Source: Heloderma charlesbogerti (Eukaryota > Chordata > Lepidosauria > Squamata > Helodermatidae). From it: a stretch of DNA of 64,000 nucleotides. A model generated the notes under the pieces. It did no database searches. It was not told the DNA's origin and saw only the letters and a list, made by a program, of their open reading frames with translations. Below, piece by piece: positions 1 through 11,325 of the stretch. The stretch spans positions 3,686,943 through 3,750,942 of the forward strand of contig JANEZZ010000728.1 of assembly GCA_026122225.1 (NCBI GenBank). The letters are read 5' to 3'. Every line of letters starts with the position of its first letter. Within the stretch, counting starts at the first letter, position 1. The position numbers and the translations under genes were made by a program.

Positions 1-1104
1 ATATCCTTTTGGAGGTATTTAGTTTCTTCAATTTGTTGGTACCATATAATATTTTCAAGCTCCAAAGCTGAAATCTGATTATTTTCTGTGTATTTATATT
101 TTTATGTGATGAGTTTATAATATGTTGTATACATTTTTAATTTCAAAAAATTAAATAAGGAGAAATTAGGGCACAGTCATTATGCCTGTCCACGCTGGAC
201 AGATCGGTGTTGCAATTGCGTTTAGAAAAATGACAACTCCCCACTTCCAGCACAAACCACAGTTTAACAAAAATGTAAAAAAACAGAAATTACTGTGGGT
301 AATTCAATAATTTTAAAACAGGCATTTTGGTTTGGAATGCTCTTACTTTTCAGAGGTGTCGGGGAAAGAAGCAGGCTGGTCAAATAAAAATATAGATAGT
401 GGATGCACCCTGAGAACTCTATGTAAAGCTTTCTAGGGAAGTAGGGTGTACAACTCTTGCAAGTGCCAGTGTTGCACACCCAGAAGACTGGCAAAGTTCA
501 TGCCTTCCTTGAACAACAATCTGAGTATGCACAGGAAGGCTAGCATCACGCTTTGCCAAATGATGTGGGACCAGAGAAACTTCAGGGTTGTTCCTAGTCC
601 CGCAAGTTCTGTGATTCTGTGAAGGGCATTAAGGAGTAATTTATTATTTATTCCTGTGGCTGGTGATATTACTGTGGCAGAAATCAGACTTATGTCAAGC
701 ACATTCCCTCCTATCCTCTTGTACTGTTCCCAACTCCATTATATTTTTAGCTTTGTAGAACGTTGCCAAAGCAAGTGCTGTGACATGATGAAGAAAAATG
801 TTGTGGAGCTAAGTTATGGAAACTATTCTCTCTTATCCTGTTGCAATAACACAGAGTAGTCAGACTTAAAATGCATAACGCTGGTTGAATTACTGTGCTA
901 CTTTCTTATATCACTCTATGTTGTAAATATCTTGAATATAAATATTACAAATATATCTGCTTTATGAGGAGACAATTTATATGGCATTTCGGTACTGTAC
1001 CTAACCTCATGTTTACACAGTTATCTTTTAAATTTCTCCCCTGTAATTGTTATGTTTTTATTTATCTTAATATATCATTTTATTATTTTAAGCAATTTTA
1101 TTTG
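1..1104. other. Upstream TMEM182 intron, no recognisable gene
   Basis: AT-rich sequence without a convincing coding region or repeat. It is inferred to be intronic because the next recognisable exon of TMEM182 begins at 8031 and the exons for the protein's N-terminal half were not found to its left. Short ORFs here (for example 433-702 on the minus strand) have no recognisable domain. Confidence 0.5.
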
Positions 1105-1176
1105 TGCCTGTAAGCTACCGTAAGTGCCATTTTTTGGTAGAAAGATGGGGTACAAATCAAATCAATAAATAAATAA
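1105..1176 (+). repeat. LINE 3' tail fragment (CR1/L2-like)
   Basis: The stretch shows the common reptile LINE ending: a short block with TTTTTTGGTAGAAAGATGGG, then a tail of AAAT units (about 1160-1176). Only the 3' tip is present, as expected for a 5'-truncated insertion. Family assignment is by resemblance. Confidence 0.5.
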
Positions 1177-2033
1177 TCTGAAGGCAATTGATAAATAGTG
1201 TAATTTCCACATACATGGAAGGGAAAAGGAAAAACTTTATATATAATAAATATATAATGTATGTATTGTACTAGCCAAAGGCAATGATGAAATAACTTTA
1301 TAGAAATAAAGTATTCTGGGCAGTAATTAATTGGATATATAACAATAGTAATAAAAATTTATATTGTGCTCTATATTCCATAGAATAGCACATTCCATAG
1401 CTCATTCAAATTAACCCAAAACATACAACACGATAATATAAACAAAGTCAATAATTACGTATTACAAACTACTTATCAAAATGTTAACTACTTACAACCA
1501 ATCAATTAAAACAACCAACCCATTTGAAACCCAGTTACAAACCGATTGTTCCTCACTTCATATTCCAGTGCCTAAGGCTCTGACTCGAACAAATAAGTTT
1601 TCAAGCCTCATTTATATCTTGCCCACCCCAAGGTCTCAGAGTAGAGAACAATATGCTAATTATTTTACTCAGTCCCCCTCTGTCTTTCACTATTCCTGGC
1701 CACCAAAGGATGGTTCGAATGAAAATGCCTTACGCCGCTCCTTGAGGACAGGCTCCGGCTTTGAGGAATCTCCAGCAGAAGAGAATTCCAAAGCCTTTGT
1801 GGTCCTGAAGGTTGTGGAGTAGTACAGAGATACATGCCATGTACAGAAAGATACTATAAAATACTGCCCATTTTTAAAGGCCCCGTTAGGTGTCCCACCA
1901 CCATGATAGCTGTGGTTGGTGGGTGTGAGGGACAGGGCCGTCTCAACAATGAGGCTATGGAACACATTTGGTTGTATCCATTGTTAGTCCTATTTAGAAT
2001 AGACCCATTGAAATGAATGGGACTTAGGTTAGA
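1177..2033. other. No gene seen (intron)
   Basis: AT-rich in the first half. At about 1985-2030 a short stretch, CCCATTGAAATGAATGGGAC, resembles a motif common in squamate MITEs. The + strand ORF 1481-1822 has no recognisable domain. Confidence 0.4.
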
Positions 2034-2420
2034 CAGGGGTAGGCAGCATGGGGCCTGTGGGCACCAATGTGTCCCTAGAGACCTTTCTTGATGCCCTCTG
2101 GGACACCCTGTTGTTGCTTATTCAGTCAGTTGCTTCCGACTCTTCGTGACTTCATGGACCAGCCCACGCCAGAGTTTCCTGTCGGCTGTCACCACCCTAC
2201 TCCTCCCAATTTTTATTTTAAAATTATTTGTATATTTTGTTACTGGTGGTTGGGATTGCTTCAATGCAAGGTGGGAGTCTCTAGTTGCTGCCATCTAGGA
2301 AAGTTACTTATCCTTTGTGCTAGTCATTCCCACCCATGGCAGCCATTTTATGGTTGTGCTTAGGACAGTTTCTCAAATTTCTAAATGTGCCCATGGACCC
2401 AAAAAGGTGGCCTACCCCTG
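2034..2420. mobile_element. hAT-like MITE
   Basis: The ends are inverted: CAGGGGTAGGC on the left and GCCTACCCCTG on the right. The flanks AGGTTAGA (2026-2033) and AGTTAGAC (2421-2428) look like a decayed 8-bp target duplication, the size made by hAT transposases. There is no transposase ORF. The right half resembles 41990-42134, so at least two copies of the family are present. Confidence 0.65.
2111..2206 (-). repeat. SINE tail of BovB type inside the MITE
   Basis: On the minus strand this reads like the BovB-type 3' tail (GAAGAGTCGGAAGC followed by an ACTGA...CAACA end). It interrupts the hAT-like MITE 2034-2420, so it inserted later. Such tails are typical of squamate SINEs mobilised by BovB. 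Exact boundaries are uncertain. Confidence 0.5.
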
Positions 2421-2941
2421 AGTTAGACTAACAGTGGCTACAACTCATTACCATAACAGACCAGACTGGACTTTTCCTCATATGCTTTCAGGAACCAAAT
2501 GATACACTTTTTAAAAATTTAGACACACATTTTAATAATGCGTTTATGATCATGGAAGGTCCCTTCAACTCACAGAATGCAGATTCTGGGTTCAACTCAA
2601 TATCTGTGATAGTGGCTGCTCACTCCATTTTATCTGTTCCTATGCTGGTTGTGTATAACTGTTTGCTAGCTTTGTTGATTGCTATTACTGAAGTTGTTAG
2701 CTGCCATGGGCTCTCCATTATGTATTTGAAAGGTGGGCTAGAAATGTGTTTTTAAAAAAATAAATATGCTTTAGATGACTTGACTAGATCCAGCCAAAAC
2801 TCAGCACTTTTAAGCACTTAAATTATTTTAAGTCCTGTAATAATTTCAGTGGAATAATTGAATGGGTGCTTAATAGTGAAATCCTATACATGAGTACTCA
2901 AAAGGAAATCTTGTGGAGTATGTTGGGATTTAATCTCAGGT

Positions 2942-2952
2942 AAGTGGGTATA
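2942..2952. repeat. Target-site duplication of BovB copy 1 (left)
   Basis: AAGTGGGTATA here is repeated exactly at 5625-5635, bracketing the BovB element. An 11-bp duplication is consistent with target-primed reverse transcription. Confidence 0.85.
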
Positions 2953-3367
2953 CTCCTTCATGGATCACTGCCTTGTTGTGGTGAAGGGACTTGCGTAACT
3001 CAGTGAAGCCTTAAGCTATGCCGTGCAGGGCCACCCAAGACGGACAGCTCATCGTGGAGAGTTCTTCTGACAAAATGTGGTCCACTGGAGAAGGAAATGG
3101 CAACCCACTCCAGTATTCCTGCCAAGAAAACCCCATGGAACGTATCACAAGGCTAAAAGATATGACGCCGGAAGATGAGCCCCTCAGGTCGGAAGGTGTC
3201 CAATATACTACTGGGGAAGAGCAGAGGGAATTTCCAAGTAGCGCCAGAAAGAGTGAAGTGGCTGGGCCAAAGCCGAAAGGATACTCAGCTGTGGATGTGT
3301 CTGTGGTGAAAAGAAAATCCAATGCTGTAAAGAACAATATTGTTTAGGAACCTGGAATGTCAGATCA

Positions 3368-4693
3368 ATGAATCAAGGTAAGCTGGAGGTGGTCAAACAT
3401 GAGATGGCAAGATTGAACATCAACATCTTGGGAATCAGTGAACTAAAATGGACAAGCATGGGAGAATTTAATTCAGGTGACCATCAAATCTACTACTGTG
3501 GGCAAGAATCCCTTAGAAGAAATGGAGTAGCACTCATAGTCAACAAAAGGGTGGGAAAAGCAGTACTAAATCATATCCCTTATGAATATACAGTGGAGGA
3601 GAGGAATAGATTGAAGGGATTAGACCTGATAGACAGAGTACCTGAGGAACTATGGACGGAGGTCGGTAACATTGTTCAGGAGGCAGCAACTCAATCCATC
3701 CCAAAGAAAAAGAAATGCAAGAAAGCCAAGTGGCTATCTGATGAGGCTTTACAAGTTGCTGAGGAAACGAGGGAAGCGAAAAGCAAGGGAGAAAGGGGAA
3801 GATATATCCAACTGAATGTAGAGTTCCAGAGAATAGCAAGGAGAGACAAGAAAGTCTTCTTAAATGAACAATGCAAAGAAATCGAGGAAAACAATAGAAT
3901 GGGAAAGACTAGAGATCTCTTCAAGAAAATCGGAGATCTCAAGGGAACGTTTTGTACAAAGACGGGCATGATAAAGGACAAAGAAGGCAGGGACCTAACA
4001 GGAGCAGATGAGATTAAGAAGAGGTGGCAAGAATACACAGAAGAACTATACAGGAAAGATCTTAATGTCCCTGATAGCCATGATAGTGCGGTCACTGAAC
4101 TTGAGCTGAACATCCTCGAGAGTGAAGTCAAGTGGGCTTTAGGGAGCATTACTAACAATAAAGCTGGCGGAGATGACAGTATTCCAGCTGAGTTATTTAA
4201 AATCCTAACAGATGATGCTGATAAAGTGCTGCACTCAATATGCCAGCAAATTTGGAACACTCAGCAGTGGCCACAAGATTGGAAAAGGTCAGTTTACATT
4301 CCAATTCCAAAGAAGGGCAATGCCAAAGAGTGTTCAAACTACCGTACAGTTGCGCTCATTTCACATGCCAGCAAGGTTATGCTCAAAATCCTACAATCTA
4401 GACTTCAGCAGTATGTGAACCGAGAACTACCAGAAGTACAAGCTGGGTTTCAAAGAGGCAGAGGAACTAGAGATCAAATCGCCAACTTTTGCTGGATCAT
4501 GGAGAAAGCAAGAGAATTCCAGAAAAATGTCTATTTCTGCTTCATTGACTATGCTAAAGCCTTTGATTGTGTGGATCACAACAAACTGTGGCAAATTCTT
4601 AGAGATGGGAGTACCAGACCACCTTACCTGTCTCCTGAGAAACCTGTACGAGGGTCAAGAAGCAACAGTAAGGACCGGACATGGAGCAACTGA
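3368..4693 (+). pseudogene. BovB ORF2 fragment: endonuclease start joined to RT
   Basis: A 441-codon open frame. Residues 1 to about 65 match the start of the BovB endonuclease (NILGISELKW, NGVALIVNKRV). The frame then continues directly at the linker before RT, so the endonuclease core is deleted in frame. RT fingers and palm follow, with SVYIPIPKKGNAKE, YRTVALISHASKV, GFQRGRGTRDQIAN and FIDYAKAFDCVDH. After about 4600 the reading is out of frame, leaving a nonsense tail. The catalytic YADD lies in the next piece (4734-5615). No intact enzyme can be made from this copy. Confidence 0.88.
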
Positions 4694-4733
4694 TTGGTTC
4701 AAAATTGGGAAAGGAATATGACAAGGTTGTATA

Positions 4734-5615
4734 TTGCCATCCTGCTTATTTAACTTATATGCAGAGTACATCATGAGAAACGCCAGGTTGTATGAATCAC
4801 AGGTCGGAGTTAAGATTGCCGGGAGAATTATCAACAACCTCCAATACGCAGACGATACCACCCTAATGGCAGAAAGTGAAGAGGATCTAAAGAGCCTCTT
4901 GTTGAGGGTGAAAGTGGAGAGTGCAAAAGCTGGTTTGAAACTCAACATTTATAAAACGAAGATCATGGCATCTGGCCCCATCACTTCCTGGCATATGGAA
5001 AGGGAAGAAATGGAAGCAGTGACAGATTTTATTTTCTTGGGCTGCAAGATCACCACAGACGGTGACTGTAGCCATGAAATTAAAAGACGCTTGCTCCTTG
5101 GGAGGAAAGCTATAGCAAACCTAGACAGCATGGTAAGAAGCAGAGACATCAGCTTGCCGACAAAGGTTCGTATAATCAAAGCTATGGTTTTCCCAGTAGT
5201 AATGTATGGCTGTGAGAGCTGGACTCTAAGGAAGGCTGAGCGCCGAAGAATTGATGCTTTCGAACTGTGGTGCTGGAGAAGACTCTTACGAGTCCCCTGG
5301 ACTGCAAGGAGGTCAAATCAGACAATCCTAAAGGAAATCAACCCTGAGTGTTCATTGGAAGGACAGATACTGAAGCTGAAGCTCAAATATTTTGGCCACC
5401 TAATGCGAAGAGAAAACTCCCTGGAAAAGACCCTGATGCTGGGAAAGACTGAAGGCGAAAGGAGAAGGGGACAGCAGAGGATGAGATGGCTAGATAGCAT
5501 CACCGATGCAATGAATATGAACTTGAGCACACTCCGGGAGAGAGCGGAGGACTGGAAGGCCTGGCGTGCTATGGTCCATGGGGTCATGAAGAGTCGGACA
5601 CGACTTAACGACTGA
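4734..5615 (+). pseudogene. BovB ORF2 fragment: RT thumb and C-terminal region
   Basis: A 293-codon open frame continuing the BovB protein after a frameshift near 4603 and a TGA near 4718. It starts at the CLFNLYAEYIMRN block, contains the RT catalytic motif QYADDTTLMAESEEDL near residues 37-52, and ends in the characteristic BovB C-terminal block (GCESWTLRKAERRRIDAFEL, WCWRRLLRVPWTARRS, FGHLMRRENSLEKTLMLG). The frame stops just before the ACAAC tail. Confidence 0.88.
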
Positions 5616-5624
5616 ACAACAACA

Positions 5625-5635
5625 AAGTGGGTATA
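5625..5635. repeat. Target-site duplication of BovB copy 1 (right)
   Basis: AAGTGGGTATA, identical to 2942-2952, directly after the BovB tail. Confidence 0.85.
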
Positions 5636-5699
5636 GGATTGCAGCCTTACTGTGTCCTTTTGAATCAAAAGGAATTTAACATGTGTAACAATTTCCAGA

Positions 5700-5850
5700 G
5701 AGTAGCTATGTTAGGTTATTGTAGCAAAAACAACAGAGAGTCTTGTGGCACCTTAAAAGCTAACAAATTTATTCTGTTCCCCTTCAATCCCTTGGCAACG
5801 ATGTCTTGGTTCAGAATAAATTTGTTTGTCTTTGAAGTGCCATAAGACGT
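5700..5850. repeat. Inverted-repeat interspersed element (GTGGCACCTTAAA family)
   Basis: Contains GTCTTGTGGCACCTTAAAAG and ACAAATTTATT at about 5740-5773, and their near inverted complement at 5816-5849, giving arms of about 34 bp. The same motif block occurs at 39248-39530 and 58100-58330. It behaves like a short non-autonomous DNA transposon. I do not know its named family. Confidence 0.55.
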
Positions 5851-8030
5851 TTTATTGTTTTAACATATGTAATGTGAGCTGTATTTTGCCCACTGATACT
5901 GTGCGATTGAGCCAGTGCAAAAACTATTGGTTGACCAATATTGGTTGACCAATAAATGGATGTAACAGAAAACCAAGACATCCATGATAACCCGTTTTGC
6001 TGATGAGAAGTTGGATGACCTACCATGAGAACATCGCCGCTTTCCATCATGGCTGGTAATGTCATACTTTTTAGATGATGAAAGTGATGTAAACCTGGCT
6101 ACCATTTCATCTAATTGCAGAAATGAACATTTGGCCTTGATTTTGCTAATGTAGCCTGGAAAGGGGGGGGCAGGGGAGAGGAGAAAGAACAAGCATGCAG
6201 TAAAATTCGACTTAGTGAATTCTTATGATGGGGAACCCCTCCCCCCAGATATCCTAAGATGAAATATAATGCAACCAATAGTTGCCTTGCTAAAATCTTG
6301 GAATCAATACAGAATTTGAATATGCCCAGTGAAATCTTCAGTGGTTTCTATAATGAATGGTTCTTTTTTAAATTCATTTTCTCCCCAAAAGGAGGCCCAA
6401 AACACCTACTAATAACATACCAAGACAAATACAGTAGTATAAAACCCAACAATCGAACAATTGTTTGAAGTCATGACATGCCTGCAACGTGGAGGTATCA
6501 TTCTTGCTTTTCATACAACTTTTAGTGTTTTCAAGCTTCTTCTTGAAAACTTCTTCTTCTTCTTAAGTGTTGGGTTAAAGTATTTTTGCTGAATGTGTTT
6601 CTATTTACTTTTGCAATTTTTATCTGTGGCCATTACAGAGGTTCAACAAGTGGCTATCAAAAATAGCCTAGTAAACATAACAATCCTAACATGTGGCGAG
6701 CTGGTATGATCTTTGTCAGGGAACAATGAAATGTCCTACAATAATTAAAAATAAGGATATATAGACATCAATTATATATTACAATTTTAGATTTGTATGT
6801 ATTTGCATAATAGAAGAGATGTAAAGCATTTAAAGTTCAATGTACGTCATGAAAATATCAATATCTACTTCTGTTGAAGCTAATATATACAATATGGAAT
6901 CCTTGAATTTGTATATATTTTACAATTTATCAGACATCTTCAGTCACATAAGAGTGGTTGAATGAGTATAGCTTCTCTTAGCTCAATGTTATTAATACCT
7001 TACTTCATATTAAACTACTTTTGATGTCTACTTATTAAACTTAAGCTGTCATGTGTGATACATGGGCCTACCTTTTTGGATTATCTCGTGCATTTTAGCT
7101 CTAGCAAAACATATAACAACTCATAATTTTTTTAAAAGGAGAAATGAATATCCCCCTTTTTACAATGTATGAAATGAATTTATTTTCATGACCGCAGCCT
7201 TTGTAAAATGTCTCTGAAAATAGATGTGTAATTAGCCAGTTAAATTATTGTTATGAATTTTTTTTTCTTGGGCCACCATATGTCACAAAACTCTCAGCCC
7301 ATTTATCACCAGCTGCTTCCATTATTTCAGCATTGCTTGCCCTTGGCTCAATGAGATTCTGTAATTTTGCATTTTGATTTGAATAATATACAAAGAACTT
7401 TACTGTCTGAATGACTCCGATGATAGGCAAATTTGGATACATGTTTTGCTTGTTCCTCTGTCTGTATTTCCAGTTTTGTTTAAAAAAAAATATATCAATC
7501 CATTTAATGAAATGCATATCTTTCCTAAAAGCTCTCACTTTTTATTTTTAAGGAGGAAGATTCTGAGTACTTCTCATGGCCTAAGAATTCCCTTACATAC
7601 TTTTCTTTCTTGTCTCTGTTTCTACTTTGGTGAAATCAATTGTATCTACTAGTGAAACCATATAATTATCTAGAAGAATCTTGGCTAGAGTTCAGCACAC
7701 CATTTTATGAACAATTTCCATTGACCAAGTAAATGAACTTATTAACCACATTCATCTACCATAGATACCAAACAACAGGGTTTCATAGCACTCTGACATA
7801 CATCATTATATTCCACGATTATCTGATAGGGTTTGGCGTTCAGGTCTAATGAAGGACATATGGTATCTTAGATTGCTGTTACAGAGGAAGCCGTGTTGGA
7901 ATAAATGTTCGGCTTGCTAATGAGAATAAAAATGGTGCGTGGGGGGTGAGCTTTCATAAAATTGCCTTGTGTTCTACAGATGGTTTTGAAAAATACCTTT
8001 TCTGTATCTTCCCCCCTGGATCATTTCTAG
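5851..8030. other. Intron, no gene seen
   Basis: Mostly AT-rich, with no long ORF or recognisable repeat body. About 5930-5957 holds a short tandem duplication of TTGGTTGACCAATA. The segment ends in the splice acceptor (TTTCTAG at 8024-8030) of TMEM182. Confidence 0.45.
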
Positions 8031-8168
8031 TTTATCGTGGCTTCTGGTCAGTTCTGATGCTGCTGGGAGTGGTCACTGTGGTCGTTGCTAGCTTCTTCAT
8101 CATCTGTGCTGCACCTTTCGGGAGTCATGTGTTATACAAAGCAGGGGGAGGATTTTTCATCACTGCTG
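8031..8168 (+). CDS. TMEM182: TMEM182, penultimate coding exon (partial gene)
   Basis: Encodes 46 codons of transmembrane protein 182, a four-pass claudin-like membrane protein of muscle, reported to bind integrin beta-1 and restrain myoblast fusion and differentiation. The exon begins inside a codon after TTTCTAG and ends in phase 1 before GTAAGT, so its 138 bp is a multiple of three. It encodes [14 protein letters not shown], the second membrane segment ending FFIICAAPF, and the [11 protein letters not shown] block leading into the third. The upstream exons (signal anchor, first extracellular loop) are outside the window. Bases 7946-8030 are open in the same frame but are intron. Identification rests on recognising the family sequence and on the matching phase and order of the next exon. 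Confidence 0.93.
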
Positions 8169-8375
8169 GTAAGTGACATGCTTAATCCAAGCTCAGTCAC
8201 CCCAATTATTTTTCCAAATAACGTTCTTTATCCTAAAAGTGTGCCTGCTATTTTGTGTGCTTAACTTGAAAAAAAATAATTAAAATCAACAACAATCCAA
8301 AAGCAACAGGGACTTCTCTTGCACAAGGCTCACTGAAAGAAATGGATACTGAATGAGCTCACAATTTACCTAGGG

Positions 8376-8603
8376 CTGGATCCAGGATCTGCTGTCTGTT
8401 GACAGAAGGAATCTGTTCCTGGAAGGTGCCTCCGCCTGATATGGGGGATCCCCCTCCCCTCCGAACCAGAACCCGCACATTTAGCAGGGTCTCCTGACCC
8501 TCTGTGTAGCATTTTCAGGGGGATGAAGGAGCTTCCCTGGGGAGGAGGGGGAGTCCACTTCCACCAGCGCAGTTGCATGCACCTAAATCTGGATCCAAAC
8601 CGT
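8376..8603 (-). repeat. Unclassified repeat with GGATCCAG ends, copy 1
   Basis: Both ends carry the inverted motif GGATCCAG/CTGGATCC. The reverse complement aligns with 55801-56000: shared blocks include TAGGTGCATGCAACT, CCCCTGAAAATGCTACACAG and GAGGCACCTTC. It looks like a short non-autonomous DNA element. No known family name can be given from sequence alone. Confidence 0.55.
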
Positions 8604-8798
8604 ACAGTTCATTTCAACAAGCACTGAACTGGAGAAATTCCGGATGGATTGTACCAAAAGTCATACATTTGGGCCATATATTGAATGTTTTGGTTTTAGT
8701 CAATATAGATATTTATTCATACTTCAAAAAATTAGAATATAAAATAGCTGTGCACGATAATAATAATGATAACAACAACAATAATTGTTGTACTATTT

Positions 8799-8926
8799 CA
8801 GGAGTGGGTAACCCTCCAGATGTTTTGGCCTACAACTCCCATCGGTCTCACCATTGGCTATGCTGGCTAGGGCTGATGAGAGTTAAAGGCCAAAACATCT
8901 GGAGGGCAATAAGTTGCCCACCCCTC
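8799..8926. mobile_element. hAT-like MITE, palindromic (CCAGATGTTTTGGCC family)
   Basis: The left half reads CAGGAGTGGGTAACCCTCCA then GATGTTTTGGCCTACAACTC; the right half is its near inverted complement, ending GTTGCCCACCCCT. The whole element is an imperfect hairpin with no coding capacity. Related copies lie at 9022-9155, 12936-13030, 16360-16430, 28395-28490, 30222-30361 and 43893-44000. The hAT assignment is from the CAGGGGTGGG-type ends; no clear target duplication was found here. Confidence 0.6.
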
Positions 8927-9021
8927 TACCACCACTACAAGTAGTAATAGTGATTTCTGTAATGCCATCAATGCACATAACAAAAGATGAAGTGGGATAA
9001 TCATAGGATAAGCCTATATTG

Positions 9022-9155
9022 CAGGGGCAGGCAACATGTGGCCCCCCTGGATGTTTTGGCCTACAACTCCCGTTATTCTTCATCTTTGCCTAGGGCTAGG
9101 GCTGGCGGCAGTAGTAGGCCAAAATATCTGGAGGGCCACAAGTTGCCCACCCCTA
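9022..9155. mobile_element. hAT-like MITE, same family, second copy
   Basis: Left end CAGGGGCAGGCAACATGTGG, right end AGTTGCCCACCCCT, with the TTTTGGCCTACAACTCC block and its inverted partner. It lies 95 bp from the first copy in the same orientation, but sequence differences argue for separate insertions. Confidence 0.6.
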
Positions 9156-10876
9156 TTTTAGTCTTCCCAATCAATCTTCCAGCATCATTTAAGACACTTC
9201 TAGAACTTATTACCACCCCTCGGAAGAGTTATACTGGGAAGGAAAAGGAAGGGTGGCTACTCAGCAATCTGGAGCACCTTACTGACACAGTTCCCTTGGC
9301 GGTCTGAGACTCATTTGTGAGAGTCAGCGGGTTCCCGGAGGCAGAATGTTCAGCTTGGATCTGGAATATCTGGAATGAAATTAGTGTTGTGCCAAAAATT
9401 TCTCCCACATTTTTTTTACCATTCTCATTCAATTTGATAGAAAAGAAATTGCTTTCAAAAAGAAATTCAAAGGAAAAGAAATTTCGGAAAAATTCTCATG
9501 GATTGGGTTTGGAGTTCCCATGCTTACCTTACTTATGAGGTGGCTGAGGAGTGTGCATGATTGTCTTGTCTTTCATCGTACAGTAATCTCTTTGGCAGCC
9601 TGTCGCCTCCTCGGCTTCCCGCACTTCAGTTAAAGCCATCAGGAGGAAGACATCATGAGGCAATTCCTCCCATGGGGCTTTTCCAGTTCAGGCAGTGCAG
9701 GTGGCCTGGGAGGCTGCAGAGCAATGGAAAGATGTGTAATAGTGAGAGAAAACACCCACAGCACCCTCGGCCACCTTGCAGTGATTAGGTAAGCTCAAAA
9801 ATACCACCCAAAGAAATTCAAAATTTTGACTCAGAAAAGTGGAAGCCTCAGCACAGTTGATGCTGTTGCCACTTACAGTAGCTGTGTAATAAATTCAAAA
9901 CCCTTAAAAAAAAGAAGGAGCCTGTGCGAAGCCCCCTGCCAATAGTGAGCCCTATCTGTGAGAAACTGTTGGAGAATTTCTCCTCCCCTAGAAGTTCAGT
10001 CCCCCCAATTTCTCTGCCCACAAATAGGCTGGAGAATTTTGTGAGGCCATTTGTGCACAGCTCTAATTGAAATTCATGCTTGGCCAAGAAAACTCACTGC
10101 TTTGATCTTGTGGACAAGACAATACCTTTGGGTGGTGTTTTTCTTCTTCTTTCAGTCAGTAAAATTGTAATTATAATGAACTACTATGATTTTCACAATG
10201 AAAATCATAAACACTGTAAAGCACTTTGCAGATTAAGTATAAACACCTGTATGTCAGAGCAAATGCACGGAAAATTCTAATTTCAATATGGTTTTGCAAG
10301 AACATGTAGCAGGTGACCTTTATGGCCACTATTTGCATGCATATATCCCAAAACTTCACCCCATAATGCAGCCAGAGGAACAGCAATAACAGTCCATCAT
10401 TGCAGCAGTTCTGTATTGTTCAGAAGGTACTGATAATCAGTTCCTTCAATTATTCTTTCCTTTCCATGCAGGAACTATTTAGAACTATTCATTGCCTCTC
10501 CTAACTACGCCTAATGGTAACCTCTATACTTTAGTAATCCATGCCCCCATATGATCACCCCCTAACTATGTTGCCAGGCTACAGACGTTGCTGCTGTGCA
10601 GGGGCCATACCAATACGAAGCCATTTTCCAGCAGCCACATTTTAAAAATGAAAAACCTAACAAGAACTTTTAAGTAGATAACTTGTTAATGTAACAATAA
10701 TATGACCCTACTGACTCATATATCAAAGTATTAAAGTCCTTATCATACGTCACCCAGTAGCAGCATAACTCTGGCTTTTAAAAGGGATGTCAAAGTAGAA
10801 ATGCTTCCAGAAGATACTCATGCTGGATCCTCAGTTGAACTGTGGGGCAGTAGTTAAGAATGCCTCTCTGTTCTCA
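9156..10876. other. Intron, no gene seen
   Basis: Several short ORFs without recognisable domains. No repeat boundary could be drawn with confidence in this stretch. Confidence 0.35.
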
Positions 10877-11325
10877 TAGGGCCATCTCTAGGATAAATAG
10901 CGCCCTGAGCAAGGACTGCCTTCAGTGCCCCACCACCACTTATAGCTTTCGTTTTAATAAAATTGTTGTGCTCATAGTGTTTATAGTATTTATACATCTT
11001 TATGCTACTTGGTAATGTTGCCGCAAAGTAAAGCCCCGTTCCACTGATTTTTTTATCTAGAATGAGTGACATCAAACTGGAAACTGAAAGACCCCCCTCC
11101 CCAGTAAAGCAAATGGATGGAAGTTCCTGTTTGTAGTTCACACCCACACAGCCTGTAGAATTTGGCTGTGGGGTGGGGGACGGTTAAAGGCACTTCCTGC
11201 TTTTTGTGAGTCTGGCTCACTGCAGAGAGTCCACTAAAAAAATACAGTTCCCAAGCTCTGCTTGGTGCCCCCTTCTGCTTGGGGCCCAGGGCAAGCGCCC
11301 ATCTCACCCATTTGTAAGGCCTTGC
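10877..11325. mobile_element. Probable hAT-like MITE (GGGCCATCTCTAG end)
   Basis: The left end GGGCCATCTCTAGGATAAAT followed by GCGCCCTGAGCAAGG is typical of a reptile hAT-type non-autonomous element. The right side carries GGGGCCCAGGGCAAGCGCCC. Boundaries are approximate because no clean target duplication was found. Confidence 0.4.

Larger units (their letters stand above)
2953..5624 (+). mobile_element. BovB (RTE) LINE copy 1, internally deleted
   Basis: A non-LTR retrotransposon with a 5' region (2953-3340), the start of the apurinic endonuclease domain, the reverse transcriptase and the C-terminal region, ending in ACTGAACAACAACAA. Most of the endonuclease is missing: the reading frame passes from its first part (to about 3558) straight into the linker before the RT (HIPYEYTVEERNR). 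The RT has FIDYAKAFDCVDH and YADDTTLM. The element is dead: a frameshift lies near 4603, a TGA near 4718, and other substitutions are present. It is flanked by an exact 11-bp target duplication (2942-2952, 5625-5635), so its ends are well defined. Confidence 0.92.

Noticed and set aside
433..702. Hydrophobic 89-codon ORF on the minus strand, possibly a membrane protein exon
   Set aside because: No resemblance to the missing TMEM182 exons and no fitting splice context. Kept as unassigned intron.
7946..8030. Upstream extension of the TMEM182 exon with an in-frame ATG
   Set aside because: A good acceptor at 8030 and the family's exon boundary place the exon start at 8031; the ATG-led stretch does not match the protein.
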